NCBI RefSeq assembly: GCF_000633455.1
Contig: NZ_AYMG01000014.1
Coordinates: forward strand, 124,001 to 188,000
Origin: Pedobacter jeongneungensis
Lineage (GTDB): Bacteria; Bacteroidota; Bacteroidia; Sphingobacteriales; Sphingobacteriaceae
Length of the DNA stretch: 64,000 bases
Direction: 5' to 3'
Below the pieces are notes generated by a model. It searched no databases. It saw only the letters and a list, made by a program, of their open reading frames with translations, and was not told where the DNA came from. Positions 47,793-54,549 of the stretch are shown here, in pieces (within the stretch, counting starts at the first letter, position 1; every line of letters begins with the position of its first letter). The translations under genes were made by a program, and so were the position numbers.

Positions 47793-50594
47793 ATGAAGCT
47801 TAATATTCAACCCAACATAATTTTTAGAACACCTAAATTTTCATATCAATCTGAACTTGCCGATTGTTGGGAGGAATTAAAAAAAGCAATCGCCATATCT
47901 TCAGCTGCCTTTTACGAAAACATAAAGGATGTAGAAGCAAACCAACTACAAAGCCTGCCTCCAAAAGTGTACTTTACCATATGGAAATACTTTAACCGGG
48001 CAAAATTCCGCCCCACACCTTATGGTACATTTGCAGGTTTTAGCTTGTTAAACGATGGTATTAAACCATCAGACGGTAAGATTATAATAGAAGAAGAACA
48101 AAAAATCTGCGAGCTGGTTGATTGGCCTTATAAAAACAACATTCAACTTCCATTAGCCGGGTTGCTTAAAAAAAACTGCATGTTATTCAGTAATAGCAGT
48201 TATTATTTTACACCTAGTAGTATCCGCTATATTGCCTGCACCGATGGGGTTTTCGAACTTGCAGAGCTTGATGAAGATGATTTTGTAAAACAGATATTGG
48301 ATGCCTGTATAAAACCAATCCGTATTAACGAACTTATCCAGCTACTCAATTTAAAAAACGAAGAAGTAGAAAACCTTTTTGGGTTGCTTCAGGATATGCA
48401 CGACCTACAGCTCATATTTACCAATTACGATCCCAATATCATCGGAAAAGACTATTTCGAACGCTTAGGGCTTACCAGTGCACAGGATTTACCAAAATAC
48501 CTGATTGCCCAAAGAAGTGTAAAAACCGGACATTTAAAAGAACAACTGCTTTATGCTGTTCCCGGATTGATCAAAGTGCTTCATGGTATTATGCCAAATA
48601 GCGAGCGCGAAGCGCTAAGCCAGTTTATAACAAAGTTTAAAAAGAAATTCGAAGATCAGGAAGTACCGCTTTTACTGGCATTAGATCCCGAAATGGGTGT
48701 TGGTTATGACCAGCTCGAACAAACCGGAGAAAATGATGATTTTATATCGAAATTAAATAATAAGTCGGGCAAAAAGGAGAGCGATACCGATAGCATTAAA
48801 TCAGTACTTAAAAACAGCATCACTGCGCAAAGTTTTGAAAAAGGTAAACCGGTGTTTTTAAATAAGCTTACAATAAAACCAAATGAAAACCCGAGGCCGC
48901 TGCCCAATTCATTCAGTATGCTCCTCTCTGTACATGATGAGTTGATTTTTACTGAGCAGATAGGGGGAGCAACTGCCAACGCACTAACGGGCAGGTTTAC
49001 CATGGCCGATGAAGCTGTTGAAACTTATGCTAAAAACATTGCTGCAGCCGAGCAAGAAGCCAATCCTGATGTGTTGTTTTTTGATGTAGGTTACATGGTA
49101 GAAACCAATATTGATAATGTAAACCGCCGGAAACTTATTTACGGCCACGAGCTATCCATATTGAATTTTGATACTTCCGAAGATCCACTCAGCTTAAACG
49201 ATATTCAGCTTTCGGTTAAGGGAACAGAGGTTGTGCTCCGTTCACGCCGTTTAAATAAACGTTTGGTGCCTAGAATGGCCTCTGCTTATAACTATTCCCG
49301 TTCAGATCTTTCGGTATTTAGGCTTTTGTGCGATTTGCAACATCAGGGGCTGGTTACCAGTCTTTCGTTACCACTCGATAATCTGTTTCCTGATCTTGAT
49401 TATTATCCGCGGCTCCAATATCAAAATATAGTATTAAGTACCTGCAAGTGGAAAATTAAAAAAGAAGATCTTTTAGGTAAAGACTCAAAATTTTTATCAA
49501 TCGTACTTTGCCGTGCCCATCTTTTAAATATAGGCGTGAGCAATTATTTTAAAGCCGGCGTATCCGATCAAACCCTGTGTTTCGCCTTGCATAGTGATGA
49601 TGATCTTGGTGCTTTTCTTCAATACATGCAGAAACACACCTCTTTGTATATCGAAGAAGCAAATCTGCCCCAAAATAGTATCGTTGTAGATGAGGTGGAT
49701 AAGCCGTATTTGGCGCAGTTTGTTTTAAATATCAATCACGGAGAGAAAATTTATAATGCTTTATTGCCTCAGGTAGAGCATACTGGTGTAATCCGGTATT
49801 TCCCGCCAGGAACAGCATGGCTTTATTTCGAGATTTTTTGCCACCAGCAAAGGTCTGATCAGATTTTAGCTGAAGTAATAGCCCCGTTTTTAGCCAATCA
49901 TTCGGCTGATATTAGTTCCTGGTTTTTTATCCGTTATAATGAAAATGGAAACCACATCAGGTTTAGGGTGCTTTTAAACGATAAACTTAAAACGCAAGCG
50001 CTAACAGCTGGCTTAATGGATAACCTGACCGTATTTTTAAATTCGGGGCTGGTGTCTGATGTGCAGATTAAAACATATAAGCGCGAACTCGAGCGTTATG
50101 GCAGCGACATCATTGAGCAGGTTGAAAAACATTTTGCTACAGATAGTGAATTTGTACTGTCCCTTTTCGAAACACAGCCCGATCATTTTGGTAAATACAA
50201 ACTATGTGCAAACCTGTTATCCGAAATCATTAAAGCAGGATTGTTTGATCAGCAGACTGCAGGAAAAGTAATCAGGTCCTTATCAGATTCTTTCAACCGC
50301 GAACACCAATTAGATGCAGCCGGCTTTAAACAGCTCAACAATCACTATCAGCAGTTCAGAAAAACCGAATTTGCTGAACTGACCCCGGCGCAAGAACAGC
50401 AGTTCGAGGAATTTTCAGCTTCCTTTATCGGTATCCTTAAACAGGTGCTGCCCGAAAAACGTGTTAAGCTGTTCAGCGATTTAATGCACATGCATGTAAA
50501 CAGGCTCTTTAATAAAGACCAAAGAACACATGAGATGGTAATGTATTACTTTATATTAAAAGATATTCAACGGCAAAATGCCATTAACAATTAA
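47793..50594 (+). CDS. LanB-type peptide dehydratase, full length (RiPP tailoring enzyme)
   Basis: A 933-residue cytoplasmic enzyme with both halves of class I lanthipeptide dehydratases. The N-terminal glutamylation part has R12 in IIFRTPKFS and R69, R73 and T75 in YFNRAKFRPTPYGTFAGFS, matching NisB residues needed for tRNA-glutamate use. The C-terminal elimination part has WFFIRY (R714), then HIRFR (721-725), and near the end HMHVNRLF (H899/H901). LanB enzymes glutamylate Ser/Thr of a precursor and eliminate glutamate to give dehydroalanine/dehydrobutyrine. Having the elimination part, it is not a small PEARL-type ligase. No LanC is nearby. Probable substrates are the two tiny peptides at 51852 and 52056. 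It is convergent with the kinase gene; the two stop codons overlap. Confidence 0.9.
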   Translation: MKLNIQPNIIFRTPKFSYQSELADCWEELKKAIAISSAAFYENIKDVEANQLQSLPPKVYFTIWKYFNRAKFRPTPYGTFAGFSLLNDGIKPSDGKIIIEEEQKICELVDWPYKNNIQLPLAGLLKKNCMLFSNSSYYFTPSSIRYIACTDGVFELAELDEDDFVKQILDACIKPIRINELIQLLNLKNEEVENLFGLLQDMHDLQLIFTNYDPNIIGKDYFERLGLTSAQDLPKYLIAQRSVKTGHLKEQLLYAVPGLIKVLHGIMPNSEREALSQFITKFKKKFEDQEVPLLLALDPEMGVGYDQLEQTGENDDFISKLNNKSGKKESDTDSIKSVLKNSITAQSFEKGKPVFLNKLTIKPNENPRPLPNSFSMLLSVHDELIFTEQIGGATANALTGRFTMADEAVETYAKNIAAAEQEANPDVLFFDVGYMVETNIDNVNRRKLIYGHELSILNFDTSEDPLSLNDIQLSVKGTEVVLRSRRLNKRLVPRMASAYNYSRSDLSVFRLLCDLQHQGLVTSLSLPLDNLFPDLDYYPRLQYQNIVLSTCKWKIKKEDLLGKDSKFLSIVLCRAHLLNIGVSNYFKAGVSDQTLCFALHSDDDLGAFLQYMQKHTSLYIEEANLPQNSIVVDEVDKPYLAQFVLNINHGEKIYNALLPQVEHTGVIRYFPPGTAWLYFEIFCHQQRSDQILAEVIAPFLANHSADISSWFFIRYNENGNHIRFRVLLNDKLKTQALTAGLMDNLTVFLNSGLVSDVQIKTYKRELERYGSDIIEQVEKHFATDSEFVLSLFETQPDHFGKYKLCANLLSEIIKAGLFDQQTAGKVIRSLSDSFNREHQLDAAGFKQLNNHYQQFRKTEFAELTPAQEQQFEEFSASFIGILKQVLPEKRVKLFSDLMHMHVNRLFNKDQRTHEMVMYYFILKDIQRQNAINN

Positions 50595-51706
50595 CGGTTT
50601 AGCCTCGCCATTGGGTTAATTACAGTAACTTCAATTTCTGTAATGTAACGGTTAAGCGGGTCTTTATAGTACCTGAATACATAATCGTTGCCGTAAAAAT
50701 TATTCAGGCGCTTGCCGATGTTTTCGATACCAACATGATGACTTTCAGTTTGTTTTCCCTTATTATCATTAATCATGTTTATCGTGCTGATATGGAGATT
50801 ATCTTTTTCGTAAACAATTTTAATTAACGCGGGTTGTGTAGAGTGTGAAACATTTCCGTGCTTAAATATGTTCTCTACTAAAGTTAATAAAATAAGGGGT
50901 GGAAACCTTAACCCAAATAAATCTCCCGTTACTTCAAGTTCCAGATTAATCGTGTTAGCTGTCCGGAGTTTATGAAGATTGATTAAATGCTCAATTTGCT
51001 CAATTTCTTCACTTAAAGGAACCATTTCTGATGCTTCAGGGCGTTTTAGTGCATAGCGCATCATTTCAGCAAGATTCATAATCGCATCTGCTGCCATGGG
51101 TGCCTTTTTACGGGCGTCGTTATAAATAAAGTTTAAGGTGTTGAATAGAAAGTGCGGATTGATCTGACTGCGCAGATAATTATTTTGCGATTGCACCAGA
51201 TCGTTCTCTAAAGCTTGTTTCTCGAGCTGGGTAATCAGGTTCAGTCTTTCAAGCGCTTCAACCTTCTTTTGATCCTGAAATGATTTAATGATATAAACAT
51301 AACCTGTAGAATAACCAATAAATAATATTGACCGATAGACACAGGATAATATTAATTCCCGGTCAAAGGATCTGGCCGGGTTTGTTTTAATTAAACTTAT
51401 TTTTTCGAATAAGATAATAAGAAGAAATGTAGAAACGACGTATGCGAAAATTATTACTGTAATGAGTAGGGTAACCTTTAAAATTTTTAAAGCATTTGAT
51501 CCCGTTTTTAATATCTTTTTTAGTAAAAAACCATAGGTATAGAATGTTAAAATATTAACGATGTAAACAAGTAGATAGGCTCCCGGCTCTCTGAATCGAT
51601 TTGTGGTTAAACCAAGAATAAATACCTCATAAACGATGTAAAGACTCCATACCAACAGGTGAAACTTATACTTTTCGTAGAATATTTTTAAGTGTAAAAA
51701 GTTCAT
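50591..51706 (-). CDS. LytS/YehU-type sensor histidine kinase
   Basis: A 371-residue membrane kinase. Four predicted helices (about 16-34, 42-62, 76-100 and 117-140) form the sensor without a large extracellular domain. A coiled coil (141-178) and the His_kinase domain follow, with LRSQINPHFLFNTLNFI (phospho-acceptor H185) and an ATP-binding N-box LTLVENIFKHG near 276-286. The closing G-box-like motif is GIENIGKRLNNFYG. It is typical of Bacteroidota kinases paired with LytTR regulators; the probable partner is encoded at 52270-53013. Between the two lie the peptide genes on the opposite strand. A four-helix sensor with a LytTR partner resembles AgrC/ComD-type peptide sensing, but this is inference. 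Its stop codon overlaps that of the dehydratase gene. Confidence 0.92.
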   Translation of the reverse strand: MNFLHLKIFYEKYKFHLLVWSLYIVYEVFILGLTTNRFREPGAYLLVYIVNILTFYTYGFLLKKILKTGSNALKILKVTLLITVIIFAYVVSTFLLIILFEKISLIKTNPARSFDRELILSCVYRSILFIGYSTGYVYIIKSFQDQKKVEALERLNLITQLEKQALENDLVQSQNNYLRSQINPHFLFNTLNFIYNDARKKAPMAADAIMNLAEMMRYALKRPEASEMVPLSEEIEQIEHLINLHKLRTANTINLELEVTGDLFGLRFPPLILLTLVENIFKHGNVSHSTQPALIKIVYEKDNLHISTINMINDNKGKQTESHHVGIENIGKRLNNFYGNDYVFRYYKDPLNRYITEIEVTVINPMARLNR

Positions 51707-51754
51707 TTTTTTCTCTTTAATCTATTGAAATGGGGCTTTTATCTCCCAAAAGTA

Positions 51755-51804
51755 GGGGTTTGTGTAAAAAACTGGTTGCGTGTGGTTTTGAGGTGCATCT
51801 TTAC
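51755..51804. promoter_or_regulatory. Candidate regulator-binding motifs and promoter between kinase and peptide genes
   Basis: GGGGTTTGTGTAAAAAA at 51755-51771 and ACTGGTTGCGTGT at 51771-51783 lie side by side. Closely related copies (ACTGGTTTCGTGT and GGGGTTGATGTAAAAAA) occur upstream of the response regulator gene at 53124-53163. GTT-containing direct repeats are the form of LytTR sites. For the peptide genes, TTG at 51776 and ATCTTTAC near 51797-51804 could be -33 and -7 elements. Confidence 0.4.
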
Positions 51805-51851
51805 AGAAAATTAATAACAACGATAATAACAAGAATTACATATATCATATT

Positions 51852-52001
51852 ATGAAAGCTCAACACACAAATACTTCAGCTAAACTTTCTAAAAAAACTG
51901 TTTTTGTTTATAAAAACATCAAAGCTCAAAACAACTACGCAACTAGTCCAACAGGAGATCAAAGCCATAGTGCAATGACAAGTTTTATCATGGAATTTTA
52001 A
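51852..52001 (+). CDS. Cysteine-free RiPP-like precursor peptide 1
   Basis: A 49-residue peptide from ATG 51852 to TAA 51999-52001. The N-terminal part ends in KLSKKTVFVYKNIKAQN (residues 11-27), basic/aromatic and leader-like. The C-terminal part contains YATSPTGDQSHSAMTSFIMEF, 21 residues with seven Ser/Thr and no Cys. The gene is followed 54 bases later by a near-copy. The 14 residues KKTVFVYKNIKAQN are identical in both, as are PTGDQSH and MTSFIMEF. Conservation and position beside a LanB dehydratase support its being the enzyme's substrate: Ser/Thr would be dehydrated but could not form lanthionine within the peptide. I do not recognise the leader as a named family. It is divergent from the kinase gene. 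Start and frame are supported by the paralogue. Confidence 0.78.
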   Translation: MKAQHTNTSAKLSKKTVFVYKNIKAQNNYATSPTGDQSHSAMTSFIMEF

Positions 52002-52055
52002 TTTCCATAATTACCTTATTTTAATAATATATCATCATATTTAATACTTAATACC

Positions 52056-52202
52056 ATGAAAACTCAAAATACTACTAAACTTGCTAAAAAAACTGTTTTT
52101 GTTTATAAAAACATCAAAGCTCAAAATGCTTACTCAACCAATCCAACAGGAGATCAAAGTCATACTGTAATGACAAGTTTTATCATGGAGTTTCCAAATT
52201 AA
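52056..52202 (+). CDS. Cysteine-free RiPP-like precursor peptide 2
   Basis: A 48-residue peptide from ATG 52056 to TAA 52200-52202. It is aligned throughout with peptide 1: leader KLAKKTVFVYKNIKAQN (residues 8-24), then AYSTNPTGDQSHTVM and TSFIMEFPN. Substitutions in the C-terminal part mostly keep hydroxyl residues (ATSP to STNP, SHSA to SHTV), as expected if Ser/Thr are sites of modification. It has no Cys. The end is extended by Pro-Asn. The DNA is also nearly identical over the leader, so this is a tandem duplication. It is probably co-transcribed with peptide 1. The response regulator gene converges on it from 68 bases away; no clear terminator lies between. Confidence 0.78.
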   Translation: MKTQNTTKLAKKTVFVYKNIKAQNAYSTNPTGDQSHTVMTSFIMEFPN

Positions 52203-52269
52203 TTATTATTCTGCCAGTAGATCAAAACCATAATATAGTAAGGATCAGCCGGGTCGATGTGAATCTAAT

Positions 52270-53013
52270 TTACTGGTTTCGGTTCGATTTGAGTAAACTG
52301 CTCTGAACATAGGCGAAGAAAGCTTCTTTATAGCCTTCGCCAATCTGTATCATTTCATTGTTTACTAAACGGATAATATTTCCATCTACCTTTTTAATCG
52401 CTGATTTAGCAACGATATTCGATTTATTAACCCTTATAAAAGCGTGCGTTTCTAAGGCCTTTTCAATCTCTTTTAGTGTAAGATAGGTGGTGTGGGTTTC
52501 AGATTTGGTTATAATCTGGATATAATTTTGTAAGGCTTTAATGTAAAGTATTTCATCAATTGCGATATTTGAAAAAGCATATTTATGATCGCCTTTGATA
52601 TAAAGTGCTGCTGCCTGCTCGGTTTCTTTTGTAGTAACTTTAGCATTGTTGGCCTCTTTCTTTAAAATACGGTCAATGCCCAAAGCAAATTTTGCGAACG
52701 AAATGGGTTTAAGTAAATACTGATCTGATTGTACATCAAATGCCTGTAGGGCATAATCTGGATGGGCAGTGGTAAAAATCAAATACTTTGCTTTTTCCCT
52801 GATATTCTTGGCAAGTTCTAAACCATTGATGCCAGGCATGTCTATATCCATAAACAATAAATCAATCTCATCGTCGATGCTGATCTCCATAAGTGCCTGC
52901 ACTGGGCTGGTAAAGGTCTTAAAAATGGTTAGCCCCGGCATTTCTGCAATATGGTCAGTTAGCACCTCAATTGCATGTTGCTCGTCGTCTATAACAACGC
53001 ATTTTAGATTCAT
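52270..53013 (-). CDS. LytTR-family response regulator
   Basis: A protein of 247 residues from ATG 53011-53013; the frame also opens at 53052, adding 13 residues, but the receiver domain starts right after the chosen Met (MNLKCVVIDDEQHAIEVL). The receiver has the acidic pair DDE (9-11), phospho-acceptor D56 in LLFMDIDMPG and the Lys in YLLKPIS. The C-terminal LytTR DNA-binding domain shows ALYIKGDHKYAF, ILYIKALQNYIQI, THTTYLTLKEIEKAL and FIRVNKSNIVAKSAI. It is the likely partner of the kinase at 50591. The peptide genes lie between them on the other strand. Paired GGTT motifs precede its gene. Confidence 0.93.
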   Translation of the reverse strand: MNLKCVVIDDEQHAIEVLTDHIAEMPGLTIFKTFTSPVQALMEISIDDEIDLLFMDIDMPGINGLELAKNIREKAKYLIFTTAHPDYALQAFDVQSDQYLLKPISFAKFALGIDRILKKEANNAKVTTKETEQAAALYIKGDHKYAFSNIAIDEILYIKALQNYIQIITKSETHTTYLTLKEIEKALETHAFIRVNKSNIVAKSAIKKVDGNIIRLVNNEMIQIGEGYKEAFFAYVQSSLLKSNRNQ

Positions 53014-53397
53014 GATTTTAAATATGTTTGTTTTGATTTGATTTGAATGCAAGTTAAATAAAAATGAATTGATTTAGCAAATGGGCTAAAAAAAATCTTG
53101 AATCCGTTTCATCTAAAAAACTTACTGGTTTCGTGTAATATTCTGAGGGGTTGATGTAAAAAAATTATTCAGCACGCTTCTTTTTGTAATCTTTAAACTG
53201 TTTGCCAAAAACAAAACAATCAGGGAGTTAAAAGCCCCGGATTAAAATTAAACATCTACCTGCCCATTATTGTGTAGCCTGTGGATAAGAAAATAAAAAC
53301 AGGCCATACAACACTGGGTTACAGATTTTATTAAAGTTTAAAAAAAGAAGAAATACCGAAAAACAAGAAATATTCCCCTACATCTATCTACCTCCAA
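53014..53397. promoter_or_regulatory. Regulatory region upstream of response regulator and unknown gene
   Basis: This gap of about 380 bases lies between divergent genes. It holds ACTGGTTTCGTGT at 53124-53136 and GGGGTTGATGTAAAAAA at 53147-53163, with GGTT cores 22 bases apart, the spacing seen in LytTR direct-repeat sites. Related motifs are at 51755-51783 in the other order. No other structure or gene was recognised. Confidence 0.45.
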
Positions 53398-53772
53398 ATG
53401 AAACACAACGAATACGAGTACTTACTTAACAAAATCTATTACAAGGGGATTCTTAAAAGCCAGGGAATCAACGCTGATATGTATCAGAGAATGCAAAACG
53501 AATACAGCAACTTGGATATGCCAAGCCTTGTAAACGGAAAACTCGATAGCGATTATGCATTCAGAAAATCTTTTTTGGTTGTTCGTAACTATGTTCAGCA
53601 AGCCATTAAAGACGGATTAAAAAGCTTTCAGTTTAGCATGAAAGCCACTGATATTAACAAGTTGACTTATATGGTAGATATGCTGAACAGGAACTTTTTT
53701 GATAAGCAAAGTTTAGATCAGATCATTATCACAGCAAATTCGGTATTTAACCAGTATAATTTAAAAAACTAA
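53398..53772 (+). CDS. Hypothetical protein, 124 residues
   Basis: Not recognised. It is a soluble alpha-helical protein without signal peptide or membrane segment. The composition is rich in Asn, Lys and Tyr (EYEYLLNKIYYKGILK at the start, KSFQFSMKATDINKLTYMVDMLNRNFF near residues 78-104). The gene is followed after 21 bases by the HsdR-N-like gene on the same strand, so the two may form a small operon. Good frame length and normal codon use suggest it is real. It shows no sequence link to the neighbouring peptide system. Confidence 0.7.
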   Translation: MKHNEYEYLLNKIYYKGILKSQGINADMYQRMQNEYSNLDMPSLVNGKLDSDYAFRKSFLVVRNYVQQAIKDGLKSFQFSMKATDINKLTYMVDMLNRNFFDKQSLDQIIITANSVFNQYNLKN

Positions 53773-53793
53773 CACCTATAAAAGATATATAAC

Positions 53794-54288
53794 ATGGAAT
53801 TAAAAGACGAAATAGGGCAATTTGCCGTAAGAATCAAGAAAATGCTTCCACAAGTTCAATCTGAAGATTTAACAAGGAACGCTTTGGTAATGCCTTTTAT
53901 CCAAATCTTAGGATTTGACCCTTCTGAGGTTCAGTCTGAAGCGGTATTAGATTTTGGGGTTAAAAAAAGCAAAAAGGTTGATTATACCATTATGAAAGAT
54001 GGTGAGCCTACAATTTTGGTAGAGTGCAAACACCATAACGATAATTTAGATATCCACGATTCACGCTTATCTAAATATTTCCGTAAAACAAAAGCTAAAT
54101 ATGGTTTATTAACCAATGGTTTGGTTTACCGTTTCTACACAGAGAAAATGGTGAGATCAAAGAAAAACCAGGAGCCTTTGTTCGAGTTTAAAATTACCGA
54201 TACCAAAGCTGCTACCATTGCAAAAATGATCGAAGAACATAAAGATTATTTCAATGTAGATCATAAACAAGCTCCTTTAGCGAGCTAG
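53794..54288 (+). CDS. Stand-alone HsdR N-terminal-like (PD-(D/E)XK) nuclease-fold protein
   Basis: A 164-residue protein corresponding to the N-terminal nuclease domain of type I restriction enzyme R subunits. Helices at the start (LTRNALVMPFIQILGFDP) are followed by the core VDYTIMKDGEPTILVECKHHND, in which Asp of VDY, Glu and Lys of ECK form the PD-(D/E)XK triad. Next come YFRKTKAKYGLLTNGLVYRFY, as in HsdR_N, and a short tail. No helicase, methylase or specificity gene is present, so this is not a normal restriction system. Such stand-alone proteins occur in Bacteroidota; the role is unknown. It is co-directional with the unknown gene upstream. Confidence 0.8.
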   Translation: MELKDEIGQFAVRIKKMLPQVQSEDLTRNALVMPFIQILGFDPSEVQSEAVLDFGVKKSKKVDYTIMKDGEPTILVECKHHNDNLDIHDSRLSKYFRKTKAKYGLLTNGLVYRFYTEKMVRSKKNQEPLFEFKITDTKAATIAKMIEEHKDYFNVDHKQAPLAS

Positions 54289-54326
54289 AACAATATCCTT
54301 CAGAGAATTTATTCCTGAATGCCTTA

Positions 54327-54360
54327 AAAGAGTCCCGATCAAACGATTGGGACTTTTTTT
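54327..54360 (+). terminator. Rho-independent terminator after the HsdR-N-like gene
   Basis: AGTCCCGATC (54331-54340) pairs with GATTGGGACT (54345-54354), 10 bp with one G-U pair and a four-base loop, then seven T. Confidence 0.92.
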
Positions 54361-54437
54361 GTTGCTGGAAAACTTAATTGCTTAATTGTTTGAATCGGTT
54401 AACTTTGAGCTACAATTATTAATCATTAGTTGACGAA

Positions 54438-54462
54438 ATAAGCGTTAAACGTAAACGCTTAT
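54438..54462. repeat. Perfect 9-bp inverted repeat in a convergent intergenic region
   Basis: ATAAGCGTT (54438-54446) and AACGCTTAT (54454-54462) flank a seven-base spacer. It lies between two terminators, so it is not needed for termination of either neighbour. Confidence 0.5.
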
Positions 54463-54487
54463 CGCCAAACACGAAACGCTCAGCGCA

Positions 54488-54530
54488 AAAAAAGAGGATG
54501 TCCGGATTTTCTCCGAACACCCTCTTTTTT
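54488..54530 (-). terminator. Rho-independent terminator of htpG
   Basis: The hairpin AAAAAAGAGG...CCGGA / TCCGA...CCTCTTTTTT forms better as minus-strand RNA, where two mismatches become G-U pairs. It starts 20 bases beyond the htpG stop. Confidence 0.85.
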
Positions 54531-54549
54531 ATTGTTCCGTATTACGCGA

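Noticed and set aside
52270..52300. Third ACTGGTTTCG-like motif at 52271
   Set aside because: It lies within the last codons of the response regulator gene and matches only the first ten bases and a TGAG; probably coincidence.
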